From positions 1 to 64,000 of the IMG/VR virus record IMGVR_UViG_3300046517_001147: a stretch of 64,000 nt of DNA; one strand, given 5' to 3'. This document shows positions 1 through 8,842 of the stretch, piece after piece. The notes beneath the pieces were generated by a model. It was not told the DNA's origin, made no database searches, and saw only the letters and a list, made by a program, of their open reading frames with translations. The position numbers were made by a program, and so were the translations under genes. Every line of letters begins with the position of its first letter. The first letter of the stretch is position 1. Source of the DNA: a virus.

Positions 1-1
1 C

Positions 2-3000
2 ACCTACGCGGAGCAGTTGACGATCGGCGCATCCGGAACCAGCGGAAGCCCTGTCACCATCACGGTAAATGGCGTCGGGACGGCCATTATAGACGGCGGC
101 AACGCTCGTACTGGATTTAGTTTCAACGGCCAATCCTTCGTAAACGTGGACGGTGTGACGGGCAACGCAGCGTTCGGCGGTTCTCAGACCTACGGAATCC
201 GTGTTATCAACATCGGCCTTCCAAACTACTGTGCCTACATAAACAACGGGGAGCAGCACGTAAAATTCCTTCACGTCGAGTGCTCCGGCAATGGGCAAAA
301 CACGGACAACGCGCATCTCAACGCTCCTCCAGTACCCGACGATAACCGTGGTGGAGTTTTCGGCGGCGGTGGCGCTCATTTCGTGGAGATTGCGTATGAC
401 TGGTTCCATACGCAGATGGCGCAATACAATCTTTCCACCTGCAGCATTTCAGGAACGACTTATACCTGCACGACGACGACGACGATCACAGACACCCATT
501 GGACTTCGCCTTCGGTGATTTTTGCCAGCATCGGTATTTACGGCAACACTGGAGTCAACGGTCACTGCGGCTTGATTAGCGCCAGTGGAACCACGTTTAC
601 CTGCGAAGGCGGCGGCTCCGGTACAGGTACGGGTGGCGTGGCGGTTATGGAATGGGCGGCCACGGCGGTCACTGGATTTTTCGCTACAGGAAGTACGAAT
701 TACAACGACAACACAACCCACGATAACTTTGCCTATGGCACGTTCAATGATGGCTTTCGCTCTAACGGAAATGGCCAGATTTATCACAACGAAGCACAAG
801 CCGGTATGGGCTCCGGCCATAGCGATGCGACCCTGGCTCAATCCGCTCTTTACGTAGAAATATCCAGCAATTATGTCCATGACTGGAACGACCAAAATTG
901 TTACCTGGACCAACTATCGGCAGCGTCCAGAGGGCACATTCGCATTTTCAACAATGTCTGGAACTCTCCTCACGGATTTGGCGGATGCAACGTAGACCCC
1001 GAAGGCGCTTCGGCCAACTGGGACGACATTGTGATGATTAACAACACGTCCTATTCGTCGAGAGATTATGTTGTTCGCTACGGCAACCAGGGCGGCACGG
1101 TAACCAACTTCGTATATATCAACAACATTTCCCGCGTCTCCGGTTCGGTTGGCGATCCGCCTTGGGCGGGTGGTGGCGGGATTGCTTTCGCTAGTTCCAC
1201 GGCCTACAACTACAACCTGTACTCCCCTACGCTTGGAGTGCAATTTCCAATCTTGGCAAATTTCAGCGGCGGGAATAAGACACTAGCGCAACTTCGGGCA
1301 CTCTCTCCACCCCGCGAACTGAATGGCAATACCTGCGACGTGACCTATGTTGGCGGAGCACTCCCGGCCGGCGCTCAACCTGCCTCTACCGACACTTGCT
1401 CTAAAAATGCCGGTCAGAATCTCACGGCTATCTATCCATTCGCCACTGTGGATTTTAATGGAGTCACCCGGCCTCCGACTGCTGCATGGGATTCAGGCGC
1501 AATGCAGGCTTCCGGCGGCGGTGGCGGAACGCCCGTTATCGGATTTTCTCCTAACCCGGCAGCTTTCGGAAACCAGATTCAGGGAACGACTAGCGCTCCT
1601 CTTACGATTACCGTTTCAAACAGCGGAACGGCCGCACAGGTTCTTTCTACGCCTTACTGGACAATCACCGGGACGAATGCCAGCAACTTTGCCAACGCGG
1701 GAACGGGAACCTGCGTCAACGGTGGGACTATCGCGATCAGCGGTTCTTGTACGGTGAACCTGACGTTCACTCCATCGGCTACCGGCGCGCGAACGGCTAC
1801 GTTCAACATTCAAGGCACGGTCAATGCTTCGGACAACCTAACGGGCACCGGCACCCTTCCGACTATCGGTCTTGCGCCAAGCCCTGCAGCTTTCGGCAAT
1901 CAGGTTGTCGGCACGCCAAGCTCGCCGTTGACGGTCACGGTTTCGAATACCGGCACGTCTACACAGACTTTAGCTAGTCCGTACTTCACGATTACCGGAA
2001 CAAATTCCGCGGACTTCTCAAATCTGGGAACTGGAACGTGCGTCAATGGCGGCTCTGTTCCGGCAAGCAGTTCTTGCACGATCAACCTGCGATTCACTCC
2101 AGCGGCGGCCGGAGCGCGCACAGCGACTCTAAATCTCCTAGGCACGGTCAATGCTTCTGACTCTCTGACCGGCACAGGCACGCAAGCGGCAATCAGCATC
2201 ACGCCAAGCCCCGGAGCCTTCGGAAACCAGAACGTCAACACAACCAGCGGACCACTGACGCTGACGGTTACCAATACCGGGACAGCCACGGAGACTCTAG
2301 CAACGCCTTACTTCACCCTGACCGGAACCAATTCGACCAACTTCGCCAATGCGGGTAGCGGGACGTGCGCCAACGGGGGAACGATCGCGGCTTCGGCTTC
2401 GTGTACGGTGAATTTGACGTTTACTCCGTCGGCGGCCGGTGCGCGCTCTGGAACCTTGAACATCCTGGGAACGGTGAATGGAACTGACGCACTGACCGGC
2501 ACAGGTGTTGCTCCCCTGGTCTCTTTAAGCCCGAATAGCATAGCCTTTGCGAACCAAACTACCAACACGTCCAGCGGAAACCAGGCCGTAACCCTAACCA
2601 ACACAGGGACGGCGACACTCAACATTTCCAGCATTACCTTGGTCGGAGCGAATGCCGCGGAGTTTTCTACCAATAGCAGCACATGCGGCGCGACTCTTAC
2701 CGCCGGCGCTTCCTGCTCCTTGAATGTGGTTTTTACGCCTACGACTGTGGGCAGCAAATCGGCCAATTTGACGTTCACTACTGACGCGGCAACAAGCCCG
2801 GATAGTGTGGCGCTCACTGGTACTGGAGTCGTTCCAGCGGTTCCAGTACTTAGTTTCTCTCCCAGTCCTGGCGCTTTTGGGAACCAACTGCAGAACACGA
2901 CCAGCGCGGGATTAACGATCACGGTCTCAAACATTGGGACTGGTCCCGAAGTTCTTTCAACTCCCTTCTTCACCATCACCGGAGCGAATGGCAGCGACTT

Positions 3001-5128
3001 CGCCAGGTCTGGAGGGACGTGCGTCAACGGCGGCGCGATTGTGGTTAGCGGCTCTTGTACGGTCATTTTGACTTTCACTCCGGCGGCGACGGGTAGCAGG
3101 ACCGGAACACTCAACATTTCAGGGACGGCTAACGGCTCAAACGTCCTGACCGGGACGGGGATTCAGCCGATTATCGGGTTGTCTCCTTCACCTGTAGCCT
3201 TTGGGAATCAACTGCAAGGCACCACAAGCGCTCCCTTGACCGTAACCGTGTCCAATAGCGGTACTGGGACTGAAACGCTGGCAACGCCCTTCTTTACGAT
3301 TACGGGAACCAACGCTTCAAACTTTGCGCGCAGCGGAGGAACCTGCGTCAATGCCGGCACCATCGCGCCAAGCGCTTCCTGCACCATCATCCTAACCTTT
3401 ACGCCTTCCGCTACAGGAGCCCGTAGCGCGACTTTAACGGTCCAGGGTACGGTAAACGCCACGGACTCCCTAACAGGCACCGGCACGCTCCCCGCTATTG
3501 CGCTGTCTCCTAGTCCTGTGGCCTTCAGTAATCAAAATCTGAACACTACCAGTTCACCGCTGACGGTGACCGTATCGAATACGGGTACAGCTTCCGAAGT
3601 CTTGGCCACTCCCTATTTCACGATCACCGGAACCAATTCCACAAACTTCGCGAATGCCGGGACAGGTTCATGCGCCAATGGCGGGACGGTTGCCGCAAGC
3701 GCGTCTTGCACAATCAATCTGACCTTTACCCCTTCGGCTACCGGGGCTCGTACTGGCGTCTTGAATGTTCTGGGCACCGTGAACGCCACGGCAAACATTA
3801 CCGGGACAGGGGTAGCCGCGGTCGTGTCGCTCAACCCGACTACGATCGCCTTTGGCAATCAGACGACTTCAACCTCTAGCGGGAACCATTTGGAGACTTT
3901 GACTAACACCGGCAACGGCACGCTAACCATTTCGAGTATCGCTCTGACCGGCGCGGATTCAGGACAATTCTCGACCAACGGAAGCACTTGCGGCGCGACA
4001 CTGGCGGCCGCTGCCTCTTGCTCGCTTAACGTGGTATTCAGCCCGACTACGATCGGAGCGAAAGCGGCAAGCCTGACATTCTCAACGAGCGCGGCCAGTA
4101 GTCCAGATAACGTAACTCTAAGCGGAACGGGTGTTTCCGCTGGCGTCCCTGTTCTAAGTTTTTCGCCTACTCCGGCTGACTTTGGGAGTCAAGCGGTAGC
4201 AACGACTGGTCCTCCGCTGACAATCACGGTAACCAACATCGGAACGGCTGCGGAAGTCTTGAGTACGCCTTACTTTACGATCGGTGGAGCGAACGGAACG
4301 AACTTCGCGAATACAGCGGGTGGAACTTGCGTCAACGGGGGCACCATCGCGGCCAACGGTGCTTCCTGCACGATTGTTCTGACGTTTACTCCGACCGCGC
4401 TCGGTACTAGATCGGGAAGTCTGACTATCGTCGGAACGGTAAATGGAACGAATCCTTTGACTGGGATTGGCACAGGCACAGGCACTCTTTCTCTCAATCC
4501 TACGAGCATCGCCTTTGGTAACCAGGACAGCGGAACGTCCAGCAATCCGCGCTCGGTCATCTTGACCAATACCGGAACCTTGACGCTGACAATTTCGAGC
4601 ATTGCCTTGACCGGAACGAACGCAAATCAGTTCTCGATCGATACCAATACCTGTGGCGCGACTTTGGCGGTTTCAGCTTCCTGCTCATGGAATGTGGTGT
4701 TCTCGCCTAACTTGGTGCAAAGCAATACGGCCAGCGTAACGATAACCAGCACCGCGACGAGCAGTCCAGACAATATCCCGCTGACTGGAACGGGCAGGAG
4801 TCCTACGCCTCCGTCTACTCCGGCGCCGGCTATTGTGATTGTGCGCGCCTTCCCGACCGGAAGCGTACTGGTGGCAGAGAATGTAGGAGTCACGCCAAAG
4901 AACTTTCAAGTGTCCTCAACTGGTTGCTCTCAGGATGGAGTCAATTTCCAGAATCCATGCCGGTTCGCGATTAGTTGCGGAAACTGCGGAAGACAAACCA
5001 CGGCCCGATTTAACGGAACGGCGGTAAGCCAGTCTTTTTCCAGGGGAACGGTTACAGTCAGTGTGCCGATCACTCTTTTCACCATGCCGGCACTGCCGAC
5101 TGAATATCAAATCTCGCTGCTGAATTGA
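2..5128 (+). CDS. Tail-spike-like protein: beta-helix followed by ten ASH-type repeats (5' truncated)
   Basis: The reading frame is open to the left edge, so the N terminus lies outside the window; the first possible internal start is a TTG at 17. From that start, residues 1-500 look like a right-handed parallel beta-helix, rich in Asn, Gly and Asp with many short beta-strand turns (INN, NNTSYSS, YINNIS). Residues about 505-1595 are ten tandem units of roughly 105-110 aa, each opening with a variant of LSPSPxAFGNQ and ending in LTGTG. This is the ASPM-SPD-2-Hydin / choice-of-anchor D type of Ig-like domain. The C-terminal 110 aa hold several Cys (CSQDG, CGNCG). A phage spike or depolymerase acting on the host surface is inferred from position at the end of the late strand. 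A cellular-type adhesin captured by the phage is the alternative. Confidence 0.85.
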   Translation, partial: TYAEQLTIGASGTSGSPVTITVNGVGTAIIDGGNARTGFSFNGQSFVNVDGVTGNAAFGGSQTYGIRVINIGLPNYCAYINNGEQHVKFLHVECSGNGQNTDNAHLNAPPVPDDNRGGVFGGGGAHFVEIAYDWFHTQMAQYNLSTCSISGTTYTCTTTTTITDTHWTSPSVIFASIGIYGNTGVNGHCGLISASGTTFTCEGGGSGTGTGGVAVMEWAATAVTGFFATGSTNYNDNTTHDNFAYGTFNDGFRSNGNGQIYHNEAQAGMGSGHSDATLAQSALYVEISSNYVHDWNDQNCYLDQLSAASRGHIRIFNNVWNSPHGFGGCNVDPEGASANWDDIVMINNTSYSSRDYVVRYGNQGGTVTNFVYINNISRVSGSVGDPPWAGGGGIAFASSTAYNYNLYSPTLGVQFPILANFSGGNKTLAQLRALSPPRELNGNTCDVTYVGGALPAGAQPASTDTCSKNAGQNLTAIYPFATVDFNGVTRPPTAAWDSGAMQASGGGGGTPVIGFSPNPAAFGNQIQGTTSAPLTITVSNSGTAAQVLSTPYWTITGTNASNFANAGTGTCVNGGTIAISGSCTVNLTFTPSATGARTATFNIQGTVNASDNLTGTGTLPTIGLAPSPAAFGNQVVGTPSSPLTVTVSNTGTSTQTLASPYFTITGTNSADFSNLGTGTCVNGGSVPASSSCTINLRFTPAAAGARTATLNLLGTVNASDSLTGTGTQAAISITPSPGAFGNQNVNTTSGPLTLTVTNTGTATETLATPYFTLTGTNSTNFANAGSGTCANGGTIAASASCTVNLTFTPSAAGARSGTLNILGTVNGTDALTGTGVAPLVSLSPNSIAFANQTTNTSSGNQAVTLTNTGTATLNISSITLVGANAAEFSTNSSTCGATLTAGASCSLNVVFTPTTVGSKSANLTFTTDAATSPDSVALTGTGVVPAVPVLSFSPSPGAFGNQLQNTTSAGLTITVSNIGTGPEVLSTPFFTITGANGSDFARSGGTCVNGGAIVVSGSCTVILTFTPAATGSRTGTLNISGTANGSNVLTGTGIQPIIGLSPSPVAFGNQLQGTTSAPLTVTVSNSGTGTETLATPFFTITGTNASNFARSGGTCVNAGTIAPSASCTIILTFTPSATGARSATLTVQGTVNATDSLTGTGTLPAIALSPSPVAFSNQNLNTTSSPLTVTVSNTGTASEVLATPYFTITGTNSTNFANAGTGSCANGGTVAASASCTINLTFTPSATGARTGVLNVLGTVNATANITGTGVAAVVSLNPTTIAFGNQTTSTSSGNHLETLTNTGNGTLTISSIALTGADSGQFSTNGSTCGATLAAAASCSLNVVFSPTTIGAKAASLTFSTSAASSPDNVTLSGTGVSAGVPVLSFSPTPADFGSQAVATTGPPLTITVTNIGTAAEVLSTPYFTIGGANGTNFANTAGGTCVNGGTIAANGASCTIVLTFTPTALGTRSGSLTIVGTVNGTNPLTGIGTGTGTLSLNPTSIAFGNQDSGTSSNPRSVILTNTGTLTLTISSIALTGTNANQFSIDTNTCGATLAVSASCSWNVVFSPNLVQSNTASVTITSTATSSPDNIPLTGTGRSPTPPSTPAPAIVIVRAFPTGSVLVAENVGVTPKNFQVSSTGCSQDGVNFQNPCRFAISCGNCGRQTTARFNGTAVSQSFSRGTVTVSVPITLFTMPALPTEYQISLLN

Positions 5129-5134
5129 GGATGA

Positions 5135-5503
5135 ATGGACGCCAACATTGTAATGACGCAAGTGACCATGAGTACTTTGTTTGCCGGTGCTCTAGCATTT
5201 GCAAAATCAAAAGCATGGGTTCCTTTCTTTAACAAACATTCAGCCACGATCAACCACGTATTTCTGGGAGTGACTTCTCTAGGCTCGGCTCTGGGTATTC
5301 ACGCGCTCTGGAATGGAACGGACCATTCTCTGCTCATTGTCGGATTGTCTCCGTTGACAATCGCGCACGGCATTTGGGAGTGGACAAAGCAGTGGTGTCT
5401 GCAATACTTGGTTCAACGCGGTGCGTTCGGTCCGGTTTCCATCCCTGGCGATGCTCCGGCCGTTCCTTCTACTCCGGTAAAGGCGGGAGAGACGAAGGAC
5501 TGA
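5135..5503 (+). CDS. Small multi-pass membrane protein, holin candidate
   Basis: 122 aa. The start at 5135 is preceded by GAGG at 5127-5130. Three hydrophobic stretches (about residues 8-22, 40-58 and 65-82) are followed by a polar Pro-rich tail (residues 98-122) ending GETKD. Size, several membrane segments and a charged cytoplasmic-type tail fit a phage holin, and the endolysin candidates lie close by but on the opposite strand. There is no recognisable family motif, so the lysis role is inferred. It is followed after 18 bases by another small gene. Confidence 0.6.
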   Translation: MDANIVMTQVTMSTLFAGALAFAKSKAWVPFFNKHSATINHVFLGVTSLGSALGIHALWNGTDHSLLIVGLSPLTIAHGIWEWTKQWCLQYLVQRGAFGPVSIPGDAPAVPSTPVKAGETKD

Positions 5504-5521
5504 GAACCTGGAGGCCCGGAC

Positions 5522-5809
5522 GTGAATGGAAAGCTGAACCATGAAGACACGCCCGAAGGCCAGCTAGCCGCGGTCGCGGTGCTACTAGCGACCAGAATGA
5601 AAGACAATCACATAAAAAATGGCAATGGACCTTCTGAACCGGATGTAGCCGACCTGAAAGAAGTGTTGCGGCCGTTTGTCCATCGGCTGCTTATCAAAGC
5701 GCGGCTGGATGAATCGGAAAGAATTGTGGACTTTAAGCTAGAGCGCAGAGCGGACCTGGTTCGCCAGTTGTATATCTTGGAAGCGCAAATCCCCAAGGAA
5801 CTACGTTGA
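5522..5809 (+). CDS. Hypothetical small charged protein
   Basis: 95 aa from a GTG start with GGAG upstream at 5511-5514. It is soluble, rich in Glu, Arg, Lys and Leu, and predicted mostly helical, with an amphipathic run from about residue 45 to the end (RPFVHRLLIKARLDESERIV). I do not recognise a family. Its stop overlaps the start of the next gene (TTGA), so the two are probably translated together as part of the tail/lysis end of the late operon. Confidence 0.6.
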   Translation: MNGKLNHEDTPEGQLAAVAVLLATRMKDNHIKNGNGPSEPDVADLKEVLRPFVHRLLIKARLDESERIVDFKLERRADLVRQLYILEAQIPKELR

Positions 5810-6030
5810 GCGAATGGAAAGTTACGGTAGTCATTTTTGCTTTGGGCATCGTTTTCGCGGGAATCAGGACTTATTTCCAAGTACGACAACTGCGAATGGA
5901 CTTGAACGGACTGGGCGGTAAGGTTCGCCGGCAACACTCTCACCAACAGACGATTGCTTTGCTGCTAATCGCTATGACCGATGATCGAGCGGAGCGGGTA
6001 AGACTGGTCGGACTACTGAAAGAAGACTAG
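5806..6030 (+). CDS. Small single-pass membrane protein, possible lysis accessory
   Basis: 74 aa from a TTG start that overlaps the preceding stop. One N-terminal hydrophobic helix (about residues 5-21, VTVVIFALGIVFAGI) is followed by a basic, helical cytosolic or periplasmic part. N-in/C-out topology and small size would suit an i-spanin or an antiholin, but there is no sequence proof. The stop codon overlaps the stop of the convergent HNH gene by four bases (CTAG), so no terminator separates the two transcription directions here. Confidence 0.55.
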   Translation: MSEWKVTVVIFALGIVFAGIRTYFQVRQLRMDLNGLGGKVRRQHSHQQTIALLLIAMTDDRAERVRLVGLLKED

Positions 6031-6473
6031 AGCTTAGCGTACCGTTCTCTATGACGTTGGGCGTCACATGCCCTACATCGGCGTATCCAGTACGTTAGCC
6101 CGTTCCGTACTACGCTGTATCTATGCGTATTCTCTGCCGTGAACTGATGCCCTCTTTTACACTGCGTTTGAGCTCTCTTGCGAAGAATGTCTTTTCTGTG
6201 ACCTTTACTGATCGCGTCTCGGTTGTTGTCCAACGCAGTTCCAAGAAATAAATGATCGGGATTGAAACAGCGCTTGTCGTCACAGGTATGGCAGACGTAC
6301 CGCTTGTCCCGCAGTTGCATGCCAAGGAAAAGATGTGCCGATAGCCTGGAAACAGTAACGTGTGTCCCATTGAATTTTGTTCTTGGTCTGTGGGAACCTG
6401 GTCGCAACCAAATCCAACATCCGTATTCGGATAAGACGGCTCTTTTTTTAAGAGTTTCCTGCGTGTGGCTCAT
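6027..6473 (-). CDS. HNH endonuclease (homing-type)
   Basis: 148 aa. The central His-Cys box is clear: YVCHTCDDKRCFNPDHLFLGT spans residues 59-79, with C61, H62, C64, C69, N71 and H74 as zinc and catalytic residues. A second Cys cluster near residues 107-136 (CKRGH, CRAC) resembles the C-terminal zinc knuckle of phage HNH homing enzymes. The start overlaps the end of the SleB gene by 26 bases. Free-standing HNH genes of this kind are mobile and often sit beside essential phage genes; here it lies between the lysis genes and the end of the late strand. The biological target is unknown. Confidence 0.88.
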   Translation of the reverse strand: MSHTQETLKKRAVLSEYGCWIWLRPGSHRPRTKFNGTHVTVSRLSAHLFLGMQLRDKRYVCHTCDDKRCFNPDHLFLGTALDNNRDAISKGHRKDILRKRAQTQCKRGHQFTAENTHRYSVVRNGLTYWIRRCRACDAQRHRERYAKL

Positions 6474-6891
6474 ATCTGTAGAACCTCAGTCTACCTACGT
6501 TCAATGTGTTTTGAAAGTCGGTTTCCTTTCCCCAAGCCTTCGGAAAAGACATACTAGTATCATGATAAAAATTGGCGCCGTCGGTGTTGTCCGGCTCATC
6601 TCCTACCAAGACAGCCGAAGCCGCTGACAAACAATCTATCCAAGCGGGAGTTGCTTCATCTTCCGGCCACACTGCGGAGTTAGGATCGTTAGGATTAAAA
6701 GAAGAAAACTGAAATGGCTTGAGGACAACGCTCGCAACGTCATGGCCCCACCAACCACCTTGTGTTGCTCGGTTCTTGATGACATGACACACAGCGCGTT
6801 TGCCGTAGAGCGTTTCTCCGCGTGCTTCGCGATAACAGCACAAGGCCATTAGAGCAACATCGGAAAGCTCTCCGTAGGGTTGGGATTCCAT
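6448..6891 (-). CDS. Cell-wall hydrolase, SleB family (endolysin candidate)
   Basis: 147 aa from the ATG at 6889-6891. I prefer this start to an upstream TTG because it has an excellent Shine-Dalgarno (GGAAGGAGGG, rev-comp of 6895-6904). The sequence CYREARGETLYGKRAVCHVIKNR at residues 19-41 is the hallmark of the SleB/CwlJ lytic transglycosylase fold, with Glu22 of the EARGE motif the likely catalytic acid. Trp- and Phe-rich middle and C-terminal segments complete the domain. There is no signal peptide, so export would need a holin. Its neighbours are the HNH gene and a papain-like peptidase. Confidence 0.85.
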   Translation of the reverse strand: MESQPYGELSDVALMALCCYREARGETLYGKRAVCHVIKNRATQGGWWGHDVASVVLKPFQFSSFNPNDPNSAVWPEDEATPAWIDCLSAASAVLVGDEPDNTDGANFYHDTSMSFPKAWGKETDFQNTLNVGRLRFYRYEPHAGNS

Positions 6892-6907
6892 ACACCCTCC
6901 TTCCAAT

Positions 6908-6947
6908 TAAAAAGGCAAGCGCCGGGGTTGGGTAAGCGCTTGCCTTT
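6908..6947 (-). terminator. Rho-independent terminator after the papain-like gene
   Basis: Perfect 12-bp stem (arms 6911-6922 and 6936-6947) with a 13-nt loop. Read on the minus strand it is followed by a short T run (CCTTTTTAATT). It sits 26 bases after the stop of the papain-like gene and overlaps the region just upstream of the SleB Shine-Dalgarno, so read-through or a separate promoter is needed for SleB expression. Confidence 0.75.
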
Positions 6948-6972
6948 GGCGGTGCGGCACTACTGGGGAAAC

Positions 6973-7773
6973 CTATTTCCAGAAACCTAAATGCTGGATC
7001 CAAGAATCCTGCACAATATCGGCGTTGGCTGCGTCGGAGTAGCGAAGCCAGAAATTTCCATAGTTTGCCCACTTGGAGCCCCACGAATTGCGGACCAGGA
7101 AACTACCTCCGTTTATGTTGTCGTCGTATCCGATTCCCAATACTTCGTGTCCACCCAAAACTTTCTCGCGGGTGTCGGGACTCCACACACCGTTTGCTGC
7201 AATGGCTTCGAAGGACTGATAGACAAGAAAGCCTATGCGGAAGTTGTAGCCGGATGCGATACACGACTTCATATCGTCAACGGTGGTTAGCCGGTGATAC
7301 TGGCCGGTCACATACTTCTTGGCGGAGTCTAATTGCTCTTGGGTCGGCGCCGTCGTGAAGTCTCCTGAAACGTAAGGCATCTCGGAGCGCAGCGCACAAC
7401 CGAATTTGTTGAGTGCCATGCAGGAAGTACGCCCGTAACTGCCGGCATCTCCTTCTGCAAGTGAGCCGTCAAGCAATCTCTCCACATAATAGATGAATGA
7501 CGGTGAATACATTCCTTCCGTGCCTGGGGATACGACTTGGCCGCGACGATCTATTTCCTTCCAATGCAAATACTCGCGGTCTGCGGCTGCAGCGTGCGCG
7601 GTGCAAGAGCCTTCGTTTCCCTGGTCCAGTACCGGCCCCATTAGGTCCAGGTTATCGGTGGCGGTAGCGGTAGCGGTCAAGAGCGGCGCGCGGCCTACGC
7701 CAAAGTCGCGGAAGTCTGGCAGATCACGGTGATACCCGTATCTACGTCCTGCCGGTGATAGTTCAAGTGGCAT
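6973..7773 (-). CDS. Papain-like (C1A) cysteine peptidase
   Basis: 266 aa with all papain landmarks in order: oxyanion Gln51 and nucleophile Cys57 in DQGNEGSCTAHA, catalytic His209 in GGHEVLGIGYDD, and Asn229 in VRNSWG. The spacing and the GWSPDTREKV-like loop fit C1A peptidases. No signal peptide and no long inhibitory propeptide are visible (about 45 residues precede the core), so it is likely made active in the cytosol or released at lysis. It lies between the SleB hydrolase and a lipoprotein, which suggests a role in lysis or in cutting cell-envelope or defence proteins. The start has GGGGATAACCG upstream. Confidence 0.9.
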   Translation of the reverse strand: MPLELSPAGRRYGYHRDLPDFRDFGVGRAPLLTATATATDNLDLMGPVLDQGNEGSCTAHAAAADREYLHWKEIDRRGQVVSPGTEGMYSPSFIYYVERLLDGSLAEGDAGSYGRTSCMALNKFGCALRSEMPYVSGDFTTAPTQEQLDSAKKYVTGQYHRLTTVDDMKSCIASGYNFRIGFLVYQSFEAIAANGVWSPDTREKVLGGHEVLGIGYDDNINGGSFLVRNSWGSKWANYGNFWLRYSDAANADIVQDSWIQHLGFWK

Positions 7774-7783
7774 CGGTTATCCC

Positions 7784-8398
7784 CTAGAGAATCGCCTTGG
7801 TTGGAACTTTCACATCTGCCGGTGCGGACTTGAGTACCGCGTCGAAGTCTTTCTTGAACGCTGCCGCATTGCGTTCTTTGGCGATGATCGTAACCGTAGT
7901 GCTGGAGACTTTTACCGGACCTGCGAGTTTATCCCGCGTAACTTTCATGGTCATGGACGGCGGCAAGCGATTCATAAAAGCCGCGATTGTTGACAGAACG
8001 ACTTGAGCAAGGCCGGTGATGATTGAGAGTAGGCCGCCGGAAACATTCAGCGCTTCTAGGAACGTGGTGAAGTTGTCCACGATAGCCTTGAACGCTTCTT
8101 CGACTTTGGCTAGAGCTCCGGCCGGCGGTGGCGTAGCAGACTGGTATTCCTTCACGGCCGCGGTGAGCGCAGCAAAGCCAGCTTCAATGAGAGAGATGAT
8201 CGCCTGGACTGCCGGCGAGATAACGACGCCATTGCCGGTAAGCACGGTCAGAATGGAATTGAGCGCCGCTTCACCTACGGGAACCCAAGAGAGAATATCG
8301 GAGAACACATTGCAACCGGAGATGAGCAACGAACTACCGCCAGCGGCAAGAAACAAAACAAGTGAGGATATACGTGCGGTGAAAGTGCGTCGATTCAT
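7784..8398 (-). CDS. Predicted lipoprotein of unknown function
   Basis: 204 aa. The N terminus is a lipoprotein signal: basic MNRR, a hydrophobic stretch, and a lipobox LISGC with Cys29 as the lipid-modified residue. The rest is Ala/Val/Leu-rich with several amphipathic helices (residues 60-75 and 120-145) and a basic C terminus. A strong Shine-Dalgarno (AAAAGGAGAATCA) precedes the start. Phage lipoproteins include outer-membrane spanins and superinfection-exclusion proteins; its place next to two wall or protein hydrolases fits either. No family motif is recognised. Confidence 0.7.
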   Translation of the reverse strand: MNRRTFTARISSLVLFLAAGGSSLLISGCNVFSDILSWVPVGEAALNSILTVLTGNGVVISPAVQAIISLIEAGFAALTAAVKEYQSATPPPAGALAKVEEAFKAIVDNFTTFLEALNVSGGLLSIITGLAQVVLSTIAAFMNRLPPSMTMKVTRDKLAGPVKVSSTTVTIIAKERNAAAFKKDFDAVLKSAPADVKVPTKAIL

Positions 8399-8428
8399 TG
8401 ATTCTCCTTTTGGGTCGCGGGAAGCGTA

Positions 8429-8842
8429 TCACAAATCCTTTGGAGCGGGTAACATCCGTTCGGGGTTTCCGTTAATAGCTGTGTCCAATTTAGGCAGGAT
8501 GTGTTGCGCGACGGTCTTTCCATCCTTGGTCACGATGTAGGGCAGGATTAGCTCGCGAAACTCCATAACGCCAGAGTTGGACGCTTCGAAAATATCTTTC
8601 ATGTGATGGAATAGCACGCGCCAAATGCGACGTGTTTCTGCTTCTGGGTCACGGCTCTTTTGCTTGATGAACGCAGAGATGCGAATGGTGTAGGTCTGGC
8701 CGTCTATCGGCATCATGGCCTGAAAACCTTCCATCGGTGGTTGGGAGATGAACGCAATCCCAGTGCCCTTGTTTTTCATAATCATCTGGCGAATCTTGTC
8801 CTGGGACTTAGGGACGGCTACAACTGTATTTTCATACGCCAT
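8429..8842 (-). CDS. Conserved phage-type hypothetical protein
   Basis: 137 aa, soluble. The N-terminal part (residues 8-55: SQDKIRQMIMKNKGTGIAFI, then QPPMEGFQAMMPIDGQTY) looks like a compact alpha/beta domain. I associate this style of sequence with small conserved phage early proteins but cannot name a function. The start is preceded by GGTAAGGG and overlaps the end of the upstream gene by 11 bases, so the pair is probably translationally coupled. Confidence 0.6.
   Translation of the reverse strand: MAYENTVVAVPKSQDKIRQMIMKNKGTGIAFISQPPMEGFQAMMPIDGQTYTIRISAFIKQKSRDPEAETRRIWRVLFHHMKDIFEASNSGVMEFRELILPYIVTKDGKTVAQHILPKLDTAINGNPERMLPAPKDL

Noticed and set aside
2308-3117. Long open frame (269 codons) antisense to the tail-spike repeats
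   Set aside because: It repeats with the ASH units, is Val/Pro-rich and starts without a ribosome site; a by-product of codon bias on the plus strand.
6262-6627. 121-codon plus frame across HNH and SleB genes
   Set aside because: Shadow of two genes with clear catalytic motifs on the minus strand.
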